A stretch of DNA of 64,000 nt from Clostridium thailandense (GCF_019207025.1 NZ_JAEEGC010000037.1:83316-147315), one strand, 5' to 3'. Positions 31,628-41,171 are shown, counted from the first letter of the stretch. Program-made: numbers and translations. Notes: generated by a model from the letters alone, not told the origin.

Positions 31628-32197
31628 TTACACTACTGTTAAACTTGCCCTATTAACTATTTCTTCTATTTCTTTTTCAAAGTTATCACAAAATTTATTT
31701 TCTATAATTATATCAGCTTTCTCTATAACCTCACTTGCCGATTTTTTTATTTGACTATCTTTGGAGTTTTTCACCATAACAAAAACACCTGGATTAACAA
31801 CTTTACGCAAGCTATTTGATTCACATACTATAAGAGCATTTTCAGGTATTTGCGCAGCAAATGCTTCAAATGCTTCATACATTCTATTCTTTAAGGTTTT
31901 TAACCAGTAAACCTTCTCTGCTCCCGCGGCTAATAACAAGGAGGTATCCTTATTATTAACTGCATTTAATTCCTCAACTATCTCAAAATCTCCCTTTAAA
32001 CTCGAACACACTCCACAACCTTCTCCTCCATGTATACATTTTCCGTTTTTTTCTTGAATAGTTGTTACTTTTAATGCTACTACCGGTCTATTTAATTTAT
32101 ATTTATTTATTATTAAGCTTGCAAGAGTAGTTTTTCCACTGTTTCTAGAAGTTGAACCAATTAAAATCATATTAGGAATATTATTCGTCATATTCAC
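31628..32197 (-). CDS. MobB-like P-loop NTPase with a Cys-rich motif
   Basis: About 189 aa from a GTG with GAGGTG 9 nt upstream (start uncertain). N-terminal P-loop GSTSRNSGKTTLASLI resembles MobB and related GTP/ATP-dependent cofactor enzymes. A Cys cluster follows (CIHGGEGCGVC), then LLLAAGAEKVYWLK and ALIVCESNSLRK in place of the MobB effector segment. Its place upstream of fdhA suggests a role in metal, Mo/W or selenium cofactor supply. I do not recognise a characterised relative. Confidence 0.6.
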   Translation of the reverse strand: MNMTNNIPNMILIGSTSRNSGKTTLASLIINKYKLNRPVVALKVTTIQEKNGKCIHGGEGCGVCSSLKGDFEIVEELNAVNNKDTSLLLAAGAEKVYWLKTLKNRMYEAFEAFAAQIPENALIVCESNSLRKVVNPGVFVMVKNSKDSQIKKSASEVIEKADIIIENKFCDNFEKEIEEIVNRASLTVV

Positions 32198-32507
32198 TAT
32201 TCCACTCACCTCACTATCAATTATTGCTTTAAAAGTGATCAATCTGACAAACTATGGTTTTTTATTTCATTTGCATTATACAGTTTTCTTATATCTGAAA
32301 CATATAAGCTTTATCATTATGAACAATATAACATAAAATAATCCAAATAAAAATGATTTTATAAAATTAAACCAATTTTCCATTTATGGTTTTTACTGCA
32401 TATGAAATCATAGCATACTATATCTTCATATGGGTATCATATTTAATGGATTCACAGCTGGGAATTTAATTAATCAAAATATTTATTTTCTGAAGGGAGA
32501 TTTTTTT

Positions 32508-32774
32508 ATGGATAACAACAAAGCTTTAGAAGAGGCAAAAAAGCTTAATCAACAATCTAGACAAGGAAATATATCCTCTGGAAATATGACTAGCGGAGTA
32601 AACGACTCTGCTTTAGAAGAAACTAGACAGCTTAACCAACAATCACATCAAGCTTATACATCTGGCAATGGTATGAGCAGCAGTGTTGGTGCTGGAATGA
32701 CTAGCGGAGTAGGCAATTCTAATCTTGAAGAAGCTAAACAACTTAACCAGCAATCTAGACAAAATAAAAAATAG
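32508..32774 (+). CDS. Gamma-type small acid-soluble spore protein-like repeat protein
   Basis: 88 aa from the ATG with GAAGGGAG upstream. It consists of three repeats of LEEAKQLNQQSRQ or LEETRQLNQQSHQ separated by Gly/Ser/Met linkers, with no Cys or Trp. The Gln/Asn/Ser-rich repeated layout is like gamma-type SASPs, an amino-acid store in spores, but identity to SspE is weak and the assignment rests on repeat style. It is monocistronic and followed by a strong terminator. Confidence 0.55.
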   Translation: MDNNKALEEAKKLNQQSRQGNISSGNMTSGVNDSALEETRQLNQQSHQAYTSGNGMSSSVGAGMTSGVGNSNLEEAKQLNQQSRQNKK

Positions 32775-32812
32775 TCTTCAACCCTAAAAGTATATCTAAT
32801 ATTTTTATATAT

Positions 32813-32843
32813 AAAAAGACCAGAAATACTTTCTGGCCTTTTT
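32813..32843. terminator. Bidirectional terminator
   Basis: AAAAAGACCAGAAA-TACT-TTCTGGCCTTTTT: hairpin flanked by A and T runs, serving the plus-strand gene to 32774 and the minus-strand gene ending at 32859. Confidence 0.9.
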
Positions 32844-32858
32844 GCATATTATATTATT

Positions 32859-33644
32859 CTACTCGGTTATATCAGAAGTATCTATAGCACTATAATGTAT
32901 ATGCCCACCTATATGAACAATAGTATCTCCTACTTCTGGATCTATATGTACGTCTCCAAGACAAGAGAATTTATGCCAGTATCTTGCAACCACTTCTCTA
33001 GCTTCCTCGCCCAACTTCTTTCCACATAATTCTTTTTCTATATCATAAAGATTTCCACAGGGTGTATTAATTAACACTTCCGCTTTAATAATAACTTTTT
33101 CCTTATCTATTTGAAGCCTAAATTTAGGTTTTCCTAGTCTATATTTATTTATAAACTGATTTATTACATCAAATTCACCAAATTCTAATGAACAAAAGGG
33201 CTTAGGAAATGCATATTGAATATTATATTTTTTACATTCTTCTATAGTCTTTTCTCTTACCCATTTAGTCAGCCATTCTCTACTTTCTAAAGGTACTATC
33301 AAAGCTTTTCCTTCACTTTTCTTTATAATTTTAGGGAGTTCCATTAGTATATCCTCATGTATTCCTAAAGCTATCACTAAGTCATGCTCTTCAAATTTTT
33401 CAGGCAAATACTCAGAAGGATCATCTATCAATATTGGATAAGTACTTGGTAATTCAATTTTCCGTACACTTTTACAATTGAAATATGATTCTTGAGCTTC
33501 ATTATTCTCTATTAGCTTATTATTAATAATAAATTCTAAATTAGGTATAAATCTTTCTGTCGCAAATATCCCATCCGTTCTTATATATGAATTTCCTTGA
33601 TAAAATCTTGATGAATCCTTTGATTTTATAATTAATATTTTCAA
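32859..33644 (-). CDS. DUF166-like protein
   Basis: 261 aa from a TTG with GGAGG 9 nt upstream. Cys residues occur in KPFCSLE, TPCGNLY and ELCGKKLG, and the C-terminus is HIDPEVGDTIVHIGGHIHYSAID. This resembles DUF166 proteins found in methanogens and some clostridia. No function is established; conserved Cys/His residues suggest metal or redox chemistry (inference). It stands alone between a terminator and the candidate ncRNA. Confidence 0.6.
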   Translation of the reverse strand: MKILIIKSKDSSRFYQGNSYIRTDGIFATERFIPNLEFIINNKLIENNEAQESYFNCKSVRKIELPSTYPILIDDPSEYLPEKFEEHDLVIALGIHEDILMELPKIIKKSEGKALIVPLESREWLTKWVREKTIEECKKYNIQYAFPKPFCSLEFGEFDVINQFINKYRLGKPKFRLQIDKEKVIIKAEVLINTPCGNLYDIEKELCGKKLGEEAREVVARYWHKFSCLGDVHIDPEVGDTIVHIGGHIHYSAIDTSDITE

Positions 33645-33733
33645 TAATCTCTACCTCCAAACAAGTATATCTTAAATTACTTATTTCTCGTGTCATACAG
33701 CTATTTGAATTAATCATAATCTTCAAAGCAAAA

Positions 33734-33912
33734 GCCACCTATACTAGGTGGCTTAATAACTTAATTAAATTAAAATCCAAAATACCGTTGCTTTAATTTG
33801 GACACCTATCGAAGATAGGTGGGTCGTTCGCACAGATGTCTCTATCGCTTTAAATGCCGTTAAAGGTCTCACTAAAAAGTACATATCCTCATCTAGTCTC
33901 TTGAACTCCCGT
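33734..33912 (-). ncRNA. Candidate structured ncRNA (possibly raiA-motif-like)
   Basis: About 180 nt with its own promoter (33919-33948) and ending in the terminator GCCACCTAGTATAGGTGGC-TTTT (33729-33752). It is more GC-rich than its surroundings and packed with helices on the minus strand: CACCTATC-TTC-GATAGGTG, CTTTAA-CGGCAT-TTAAAG, and CCAAAT paired with ATTTTGG near the 3' end. The 5' part starts GGGAGTTCAAGAGACTAG. A 67-codon frame runs through it but has no ribosome-binding site. The size and setting suggest a raiA-type clostridial ncRNA; that family name is a guess that needs a covariance search. Confidence 0.6.
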
Positions 33913-33918
33913 AGTTGT

Positions 33919-33948
33919 AATGTAGGTTCCAAATATAAAGCTTGACAA
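33919..33948 (-). promoter_or_regulatory. Promoter of the candidate ncRNA
   Basis: Minus-strand TTGTCA, 18-nt spacer, TACATT, between tRNA-Leu and the ncRNA. Confidence 0.5.
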
Positions 33949-33975
33949 ATATTCCAGAAATTATACACTTTTAAA

Positions 33976-34058
33976 TGGTGCGAAAGACGGGACTTGAACC
34001 CGTACGGTCTCCCACACGCCCCTCAAACGTGCGCGTCTGCCGATTCCGCCACTCTCGC
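33976..34058 (-). tRNA. tRNA-Leu(GAG)
   Basis: Minus strand. Acceptor GCGAGAG pairs with CTTTCGC, discriminator A, and CCA is encoded (33976-33978). The anticodon loop TTGAGGG gives GAG. The long variable arm of a class II tRNA and the T arm with GGTTCAAGTCC are present. 83 nt including CCA. Confidence 0.95.
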
Positions 34059-34115
34059 ATCTCACATATATTATTATATTATATTTTTAATAATTGTCAA
34101 CTAGCAAATGCCTGG

Positions 34116-34787
34116 TCAATTAATAAGCTTAAAGTATTGATAAGCTATATCTATAGTTGTTCCTATAGATTTCTTTTCTTCTTTGTCATATAAATATTTG
34201 TAAACACTATAGTTAACTTTAACTTTTTTTACATACTTATCCGTCTCTTTAAATGGTATGTAATGAAGATTCTTGCCATCAGCTGAATGATCAGAACTTT
34301 TCAACCATTTTTGAACATTTCCTCTACCACCATTATATGCAGCTAATACCAATTCCATATTTCCATCAAATTCTTCTCTTAGATTGTTTAGGTACCAACA
34401 TCCCATTCTAATATTAAATTCCGGATCATTCAACATAGTAACACTAAAATTTTTGACCTCCATCTTTTCTGCTGCCCACTCTGCCGTATCTGGAGTTATT
34501 TGCATAAGACCATAAGCATTTTTGTTAGACCTTGCTCCCTCCTGAAAATTACTTTCAGTTTTTATAACGGCAGCAACCAAATAGGGATCTAAAGCATATG
34601 TTTGTGAGTATTTAACTATATAGTTTGAATATTTATATGGAAAAAATTCTTTTACTATGTTTTTAACGTTCATTATCAGTACAACGAATACTATAAATAG
34701 TAACACACGTCTTATAATCTTCAATATACTTTGTGCCTTAAACAATCTATATTTTAAGACACTCCACCCCCCTATATTTTTCACCAA
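34116..34787 (-). CDS. Slt-type lytic transglycosylase
   Basis: About 223 aa. An N-terminal membrane helix (about 24-42) is followed by a lysozyme-like domain with AVIKTESNFQ (catalytic Glu), GLMQITPDTA and VLAAYNGGRGNVQKWL, the Slt/MltE pattern. It cleaves peptidoglycan to anhydro-muropeptides outside the membrane. The start is uncertain: a GTG at 34787 overlaps coaE by 41 nt, and a TTG at 34745 lies 16 nt after a GGAG. Confidence 0.9.
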   Translation of the reverse strand: MVKNIGGWSVLKYRLFKAQSILKIIRRVLLFIVFVVLIMNVKNIVKEFFPYKYSNYIVKYSQTYALDPYLVAAVIKTESNFQEGARSNKNAYGLMQITPDTAEWAAEKMEVKNFSVTMLNDPEFNIRMGCWYLNNLREEFDGNMELVLAAYNGGRGNVQKWLKSSDHSADGKNLHYIPFKETDKYVKKVKVNYSVYKYLYDKEEKKSIGTTIDIAYQYFKLIN

Positions 34788-35370
34788 TTTTCTTTAAAGT
34801 TTCATTCACTTCTCTTTTAGTATTATCTAAGCTTTTTGAATTATCTATTATGTAATCAACAAATTCTTTCTTATCTTCTAAGGACATTTGTGAGTTAACT
34901 CTATTAATAACCTGCTGTTCTGTTAGATTATCCCTTTTACTCACTCTATGTAATTGGGTTTCTGAATCAACCCAAACAAGTATATTAATATCCATATACT
35001 TATGAAGATTATTTTCAATTATAGTAGCTCCATCAAGAAAGCATACTTCAACCCCTTCTCTCTGGTACTTTTCTATAAGATCACATATACGTTTCCTTAT
35101 AAAAGGCATTATCATATCTTCATATTTTTTTCTTCTATCATCCTTGGAAAATATATAATTACCAAACTCTTTTCTTTTTAATTCTTTCTTTTCATCAAAA
35201 AACTCTTCTCCAAATTCTTTTCTTATATTTTCAAATATCTCTGGATAAATCCTTAGTACATCTCTTGCCACAATGTCTGCATCTATGACAATAAAATTCT
35301 TTTTCTTTAATATATTAGATATCGTACTCTTCCCACTTCCAATACCTCCAGTAAGTCCTATTTTAAGCAT
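34747..35370 (-). CDS. coaE: Dephospho-CoA kinase
   Basis: 207 aa. Last step of CoA synthesis: phosphorylation of dephospho-CoA at the 3' hydroxyl. P-loop GLTGGIGSGKSTI, DADIVARDV, and VWVDSETQLHRVSKRDNLT. It follows polA as in many Firmicutes, with a lytic transglycosylase after it. Confidence 0.95.
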   Translation of the reverse strand: MLKIGLTGGIGSGKSTISNILKKKNFIVIDADIVARDVLRIYPEIFENIRKEFGEEFFDEKKELKRKEFGNYIFSKDDRRKKYEDMIMPFIRKRICDLIEKYQREGVEVCFLDGATIIENNLHKYMDINILVWVDSETQLHRVSKRDNLTEQQVINRVNSQMSLEDKKEFVDYIIDNSKSLDNTKREVNETLKKIGEKYRGVECLKI

Positions 35371-35454
35371 ACCATAACCCCTCTTTTAATATAAAATTAA
35401 GTTAGAGTAATTTTATTTGGTATATAAATTACTCTAAACATATTATATATCTAC

Positions 35455-38115
35455 TTATTTAGCTTCATACCAATTTTTCCCTATATTGATATCAACTTCA
35501 AGTGGTACTCTTAAATCTAAAACTTCTTCCATCTCCTTTTTCACTATATCTTTTACTTCCTCTAATTCATCATTATATACATTCAATATCAACTCATCAT
35601 GAACCTGAAGTATTAATTTACTTTTCAACTTTCTATCTTTTAGTTCATTATACACATTAACCATAGCAAGTTTTATGATATCTGCAGCACTTCCTTGAAT
35701 GGGAGTATTCATAGCTAGCCTTTCTCCAAATGATCTTACCATTTTATTAGAAGCCTTTATTTCTGGTATAAACCTTCTTCTATTCATAACGGTTGTTACA
35801 TAAAGCTTTTCTTTTGCCTGCTCAATTGCTCCATCTAAATATTCTTTTACGCCTGGATATCTTTCAAAATATGTATCTATATAATTTTTAGCTTCCTTCC
35901 TAGATATCTTCAAATCCTTTGCTAAGCTAAAGTCTCCTATACCATAAACTATACCAAAATTTACAGCCTTAGCATTACTTCTTTGAATAGAGGTAACTTC
36001 ATTTATAGGAACATTAAATACTTCTGATGCAGTTTTAGTATGGATATCACTATGGTTTATAAAAGCATCTATTAAATTCTCATCATCAGCCATGTGAGCA
36101 AGCACTCTAAGTTCTATTTGTGAATAGTCTGCAGAAAGTATAACCGAGTTATCGTTCTCTGGTATAAAAACCTTTCTTATTTCTCTTCCCATTTCATATT
36201 TTATTGGTATGTTTTGCAAGTTAGGTTCTGTACTTGACAACCTTCCTGTAGTTGTAACTGTTTGATTAAAGCTTGAGTGTATTTTACCATCTTCATCTAC
36301 TACTGCCTTTAATCCCTCAATATACGTTGAATGAAGTTTCGTTAGTTGTCTATAATACATTATTTTTTCTATTACCGGATGTTTATCTGAAAGCTCTTCT
36401 AGAACCTCTGCATTCGTGGAATATCCTGTTTTCGTTTTTTTAATTACAGGCAAATCAAGCTTCTCGAACAATATCTTACCTAATTGTTTAGGAGAATTTA
36501 TATTAAACTCTTCTCCTGATATTTCATATATCTCTTTTTGCATATTATCTATTTCGATTTTAAACTTTTCTCCAAGCTCCATTAACTTTTCAGTGTCTAC
36601 TTTAAACCCTTCGTATTCTATGCCTGCTAGCACCTCTGTAAGTGGAAGTTCAACTTTATATAAAAGCTCCTCCATATATGCTTCTCTTATACTTGGCTCT
36701 AAACATTCATATACTTTATTCAAAATAGCTGTTTCTTTAATCTGTTTCTGTAATTCATCACCATTAATCAGAATTTGTAGATAGCTTTCTATGATATCTT
36801 CAAGTTCATATTTACCTCTTGAAGAATCAATTAGATATGCAGCTATCTTTGTATCAAATTTTATTCCTCTAAAATCTATTCCCATCTTACAGAATATAGT
36901 GTAAGGAATTTTAATATCATGACTTATCTTTTGTATATCCTGATCTTCAAATATTTCTTTAAGCAGTCTTAGTGTTTCACTTTCATCGCCATCCATGAGA
37001 AGCTTTAATTCTACGACATAATTATTTTCTCTAATGCTTATAAATATTTTTTCTATGCAATTTTTAGAATAAATATTAGCATTCATTATCTTAAAGTTAA
37101 CATACAAAATTTCATCTTTGTTCTTACATTGAGATAGTATTTCTTCTGTAAGTACCTTAAGATCACTTAAATCATTAATATTTTTAAAATTAGCATCTTT
37201 TTCCATTTCGCTGTTTTCTGACCCTATATTTATGTCTTCTTGTGACACTCCTTGAATCTTATCAATCAAAGATTTAAATTGAAGCTTTATAAATAGCTTT
37301 CTAAGTTCTTCCGCATTATATTTTTCTTTTGATTTTATAGAATCAAAGTCTATCTCAATAGGAACATCCTTCATAATTGTTGCTAATTTTTTACTAAATA
37401 TAGCCTGCTCACTATATTGTAATAAATTTTCTTTTATTTTTTTACCACTAATATTATCTATATTATTAAGAACATTTTCTATGCTTCCATACTCTTTTAT
37501 AAGTTTAAAAGCTGTTTTCTCACCTATACCTGGAACTCCTGGTATATTATCAGAAGAATCTCCCATAAGCCCTTTTACATCAATGAACTGTTCTGAAGTA
37601 ACTCCATATTCTTCAATCATTCTTTTTCCATCATATATCTCTTTTTCTGTAATTCCTTTTTTAGTTATTACGACCTTAATGTTATCAGAAGCAAGCTGCA
37701 GAGCATCTCTATCTCCCGTCACTATATAAACCTCAATATCTTTTTTTTCTAAAAATGTAGAAAGAGTTCCTATTAAATCATCTGCCTCAAACCCATCTAT
37801 TTCGAAAATATTGATAGAAAACAATTCTAAGACCTCTTTAACAACTGGAAACTGTTCTGCCAATTCTGGCGGCATTTTTTTTCTTCCAGCTTTATATTCT
37901 TTATATTCATTATGCCTAAACGTTGGAGCACTTCTATCAAAAGTGGATACTATATAATTGGGCTCTATTTCCTCTTTCATCTTTAAAAGCATTGTAATAA
38001 ATCCATATATTGCATTTGTATGTAAACCTTCTGAATTTGTTAATGGTGGCAATGCATAAAAAGCTCTATTCATTAAACTATTACCATCCAGTATTAACAA
38101 CTTCTCTTTTGCCAT
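35455..38115 (-). CDS. polA: DNA polymerase I
   Basis: 886 aa, full length. The 5'-3' exonuclease domain (about 1-290) has LLILDGNSLMNRAFYA, EADDLIGT and DSSDNIPGVPGIGEKTA. The middle 3'-5' exonuclease-like domain (about 310-470) appears to lack the full DxE catalytic set, as in other Gram-positive Pol I. The polymerase domain has DYSQIELRVLAHM, RSNAKAVNFGIVYG and QVHDELIL. It serves Okazaki-fragment maturation and repair. Confidence 0.97.
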   Translation of the reverse strand: MAKEKLLILDGNSLMNRAFYALPPLTNSEGLHTNAIYGFITMLLKMKEEIEPNYIVSTFDRSAPTFRHNEYKEYKAGRKKMPPELAEQFPVVKEVLELFSINIFEIDGFEADDLIGTLSTFLEKKDIEVYIVTGDRDALQLASDNIKVVITKKGITEKEIYDGKRMIEEYGVTSEQFIDVKGLMGDSSDNIPGVPGIGEKTAFKLIKEYGSIENVLNNIDNISGKKIKENLLQYSEQAIFSKKLATIMKDVPIEIDFDSIKSKEKYNAEELRKLFIKLQFKSLIDKIQGVSQEDINIGSENSEMEKDANFKNINDLSDLKVLTEEILSQCKNKDEILYVNFKIMNANIYSKNCIEKIFISIRENNYVVELKLLMDGDESETLRLLKEIFEDQDIQKISHDIKIPYTIFCKMGIDFRGIKFDTKIAAYLIDSSRGKYELEDIIESYLQILINGDELQKQIKETAILNKVYECLEPSIREAYMEELLYKVELPLTEVLAGIEYEGFKVDTEKLMELGEKFKIEIDNMQKEIYEISGEEFNINSPKQLGKILFEKLDLPVIKKTKTGYSTNAEVLEELSDKHPVIEKIMYYRQLTKLHSTYIEGLKAVVDEDGKIHSSFNQTVTTTGRLSSTEPNLQNIPIKYEMGREIRKVFIPENDNSVILSADYSQIELRVLAHMADDENLIDAFINHSDIHTKTASEVFNVPINEVTSIQRSNAKAVNFGIVYGIGDFSLAKDLKISRKEAKNYIDTYFERYPGVKEYLDGAIEQAKEKLYVTTVMNRRRFIPEIKASNKMVRSFGERLAMNTPIQGSAADIIKLAMVNVYNELKDRKLKSKLILQVHDELILNVYNDELEEVKDIVKKEMEEVLDLRVPLEVDINIGKNWYEAK

Positions 38116-38560
38116 GTAAACCTACCTCCATATTTATATCTTCTATTCTTATCTTAATATTCTTGTCTTTTTTTCTTAAATCAAGTCTATTTCCAAAATT
38201 TTATTACTTTCATCCTTCTAATTGATACTAGAACTTCACCTAAATTTATATTAATTTTTCAATCTGTCAAGTTGGATTTCTGCACCAATTAGAATCTTAA
38301 TTATAAAAACAAAAATACTTTTAACTGTAGTATCACCTTGTTTCTTTCTTATATCTGTCGTGTTTTTTCTTTGACCTTAATATTATAACATCTTACTTCA
38401 CCATCATCTATTTTTTTAAATATATTATCATCAAATAAGTCAACTAAATCATTCTTTTATTATAAATTATAAAACTCATAATGTAAAAGCAAGCTAATCA
38501 CTCTAATTTATTATATATCAATAGAATTAGCCTTAAATTATTATATAAATAAATTGTAAT
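38116..38560. other. Non-coding gap between glsA terminator and polA
   Basis: Extremely AT-rich, with no open frame with a ribosome-binding site and no RNA gene recognised. The polA promoter should lie at the left part (minus strand, near 38120-38260), but I could not fix it. Confidence 0.4.
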
Positions 38561-38609
38561 AAAAGAGATTGTATATGATATTTTACAATTTCAAATACAA
38601 TCCCTTTAT
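38561..38609 (-). terminator. Terminator after glsA
   Basis: Minus-strand AAAGGGATTGTAT pairs with ATACAATCTCTTTT and ends in TTTTATT, 36 nt after the glsA stop. Confidence 0.7.
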
Positions 38610-38644
38610 AATATAAAATTCAACTAAATAACTTATTAATTATT

Positions 38645-39562
38645 TTAAAATATACTTAAGTCTAATTCCTTTGACAACTCCTCTAAAATCTTTACTCCTG
38701 CAATGCTATTACCTTTAGTATCAAGAGCTGGTCCAAATACACCTATCCCCATTCTCATAGGAACTGCAGCAAGTATACCACCACCTACACCACTTTTACA
38801 TGGCACACCTACATTTACTGCTATATCTCCAGATGCATCATACATTCCACAGGTAACCATTATAGTTTTGACAATCCTGGCTACATAACCAGGTATTACC
38901 CTTTCTCCATTCCAAGGTAAAACGCCATTATTAGCTAGTACCGCTCCTATTCTAGATATATCTCTACAGTTTGCCTTTATAGAACACTGCTTGAAATAAA
39001 CATCCAGCACTTCCTCTACATCCCCATCTATTATTCCTGTACTTTTCATAAAATAAGCTAATGCTCTGTTTCTATCTCCTGTTTTTCTCTCAGAATTATA
39101 CACATCTTCATCAATATTTATCTCCGGATTACCTGTTATTTTTCTAGTAAATTTCAAAATTCTTTCAAAAATCTTGTCCCTATTTTCTCCTTCAATCAAG
39201 GAAACTGTTGCAATAGCTCCTGAGTTTATCATGGGATTTAAAGGTCTATGTGGATTTTTAGTTTCTAAATTTATTATAGAATTAAAAGCATCTGCAGTTG
39301 GTTCCATTCCAACTTTCTTAAAAACGTTTTCTCTACCATTATCTAAAATAGCCAACATTAATGTGATAACTTTAGAAATACTTTGAATTGTAAACTTTTC
39401 TTCATATTTTCCTGCACAATGTTCTTCTCCATCTAATGTCGTAACACATATTCCAAGACTCATAGAATCAGCTTTATTTAACTCTGGTATGTATGAAGCT
39501 ACTTTTCCTTCAACTGCATATTTTACATTGTTTTCAACTAAAGTACTTAATAATTTTTCCAT
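38645..39562 (-). CDS. glsA: Glutaminase A
   Basis: 305 aa from the ATG with GGGAG 8 nt upstream. It hydrolyses glutamine to glutamate and ammonia. Serine-dependent fold with FTIQSISKVITL (catalytic SxxK), NPMINSGAIA, MKSTGIIDGD, and GVPCKSGVGGGILA. Monocistronic with its own terminator. Glutaminases can aid acid resistance or nitrogen recycling; which applies here cannot be told. Confidence 0.95.
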   Translation of the reverse strand: MEKLLSTLVENNVKYAVEGKVASYIPELNKADSMSLGICVTTLDGEEHCAGKYEEKFTIQSISKVITLMLAILDNGRENVFKKVGMEPTADAFNSIINLETKNPHRPLNPMINSGAIATVSLIEGENRDKIFERILKFTRKITGNPEINIDEDVYNSERKTGDRNRALAYFMKSTGIIDGDVEEVLDVYFKQCSIKANCRDISRIGAVLANNGVLPWNGERVIPGYVARIVKTIMVTCGMYDASGDIAVNVGVPCKSGVGGGILAAVPMRMGIGVFGPALDTKGNSIAGVKILEELSKELDLSIF

Positions 39563-39759
39563 ATAATTTGCTCCCATCCATCATCATAAAATTTCATAAT
39601 TTGTTAATAATTCCATATTAAATTGAATGCAAATCCTTCATAACTTCATATGGATTTTGAAGTTAATCCGTTAAGATTAATAAATTTTGTATTATAACCT
39701 GCATATATGATTATATATCGTTTTTTCAAATTTGTAACTATTTTTATTAATATTATATA

Positions 39760-39791
39760 AAAAAAAGACAGCAGAGTTTATCATTCTGCTG
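39760..39791 (-). terminator. Terminator after the 44-aa gene
   Basis: Minus-strand CAGCAGA-ATGATAAAC-TCTGCTG followed by TCTTTTTTT. Confidence 0.85.
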
Positions 39792-39809
39792 TTGCTTATA
39801 TAAAAATCA

Positions 39810-39944
39810 TTAACCTTTTGGAATTATTCTTCCTATCATGTCAAATAAAAACCTAGAAGAATCTTTCTTTTCAGTTTTTACTTTTTTAGTATCGACATCT
39901 TTTTTGCTATCTTCATAATTCGTATCTTTTCCCATTGTTTTCAT
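39810..39944 (-). CDS. Small charged protein, function unknown
   Basis: 44 aa from the ATG preceded by GGAAGG. Lys/Asp-rich in the first half (KKDVDTKKVKTEKKDSS), then a short amphipathic C-terminus (RFLFDMIGRIIPKG). No known family recognised. A good ribosome-binding site and a strong terminator support it as a real gene. Confidence 0.55.
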   Translation of the reverse strand: MKTMGKDTNYEDSKKDVDTKKVKTEKKDSSRFLFDMIGRIIPKG

Positions 39945-40085
39945 AAAGACCACTTCCTTCCTTAGATTTTTATTTGCAATTATTATATTCTCTAAAATCA
40001 CAAACTTTATGTTTCTATTATTATAATATGTTTACAAGCAATTGTCACTATGAATTTTAAAAATTTTTTGAATTTTTTTAATATT

Positions 40086-40123
40086 ATAAAATAGTGTCTC
40101 TAAAATTAATGTAGAGACACTAT
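40086..40123 (-). terminator. Terminator after the GGGtGRT gene
   Basis: Minus-strand ATAGTGTCTCT pairs with AGAGACACTAT, followed by TTTAT, 26 nt after the stop. Confidence 0.85.
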
Positions 40124-40148
40124 AAATGAAGATATTATTACATTTTTG

Positions 40149-41150
40149 TTATTTATTTAATGCTTCCTCAATGGCAACTGCTACTGCAACTGAAGCTCCT
40201 ACCATTGGGTTATTCCCCATTCCAATTAGACCCATCATTTCAACGTGAGCTGGAACAGATGAAGAACCAGCAAATTGAGCATCTGAGTGCATTCTTCCCA
40301 TAGTATCTGTCATACCATATGAAGCTGGACCTGCTGCCATGTTATCTGGGTGAAGAGTTCTTCCAGTACCACCACCTGATGCAACTGAGAAATACTTCTT
40401 GCCTTGTTCAACACATTCTTTTTTGTATGTTCCAGCAACTGGATGTTGGAATCTTGTTGGATTAGTTGAGTTACCAGTTATTGATACGTCAACTCCCTCT
40501 TTGTGCATTATTGCAACACCTTCTCTAACATCATCTGAACCATAGCATTTAACTTTTGCTCTTGGACCCTTTGAGAAAGCAACTTCTCTAACTACTTCTA
40601 ATTTTCCGGTAAAATAATCAAATTTAGTTTCAACATATGTAAAACCATTAATTCTAGAAATTACATAAGCAGCATCTTTTCCAAGACCGTTTAATATAAC
40701 TCTTAATGGTTCTTGTCTAACTTTGTTAGCTTTTTCAGCAATTTTAATTGCTCCTTCTGCAGCAGCAAAAGATTCATGTCCTGCTAAAAATGCAAAACAT
40801 TTAGTTTCTTCTCTAAGTAGCATGGCTGCTAAGTTTCCATGTCCTAAGCCAACTTTTCTATCATCCGCAACTGATCCTGGGATACAGAAAGCTTGTAGAC
40901 CTTCTCCTAAAACTTCTGCAGCTTCAGCTGCTTTAGTAGCACCTTTTTTTATAGCTATTGCAGCCCCTAATATGTAGGCCCAACAAGCATTCTCAAAACA
41001 TATTGGCTGAGTTGATTTAACTATATTGTAAACATCTATTCCCTTTTCATCACAAACAGCTTTAGCTTCTTCTATAGTCTTCATGCCATACTTTTCAAGT
41101 ACTGGTGTAATCTGATTAATTCTTCTTTCATAACTTTCAAATAATGCCAT
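40149..41150 (-). CDS. GGGtGRT-family protein
   Basis: 333 aa. Named for the motif ASGGGTGRTLHPDNMAAGPAS, present near residue 255. The sequence is rich in Gly and Ala toward the C-terminus (SSVPAHVEMMGLIGMGNNPMVG). Members occur in anaerobes next to an IscU/NifU-like scaffold, as here (21-nt gap). The function is not known; the pairing suggests iron-sulfur or sulfur metabolism (inference). Confidence 0.85.
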   Translation of the reverse strand: MALFESYERRINQITPVLEKYGMKTIEEAKAVCDEKGIDVYNIVKSTQPICFENACWAYILGAAIAIKKGATKAAEAAEVLGEGLQAFCIPGSVADDRKVGLGHGNLAAMLLREETKCFAFLAGHESFAAAEGAIKIAEKANKVRQEPLRVILNGLGKDAAYVISRINGFTYVETKFDYFTGKLEVVREVAFSKGPRAKVKCYGSDDVREGVAIMHKEGVDVSITGNSTNPTRFQHPVAGTYKKECVEQGKKYFSVASGGGTGRTLHPDNMAAGPASYGMTDTMGRMHSDAQFAGSSSVPAHVEMMGLIGMGNNPMVGASVAVAVAIEEALNK

Positions 41151-41171
41151 TTTATTCGTCCTCCTTATATA

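Noticed and set aside
33765..33968. 67-codon minus-strand frame as a protein gene
   Set aside because: No ribosome-binding site, and it lies within a promoter-hairpin-terminator unit; better explained as a structured RNA.
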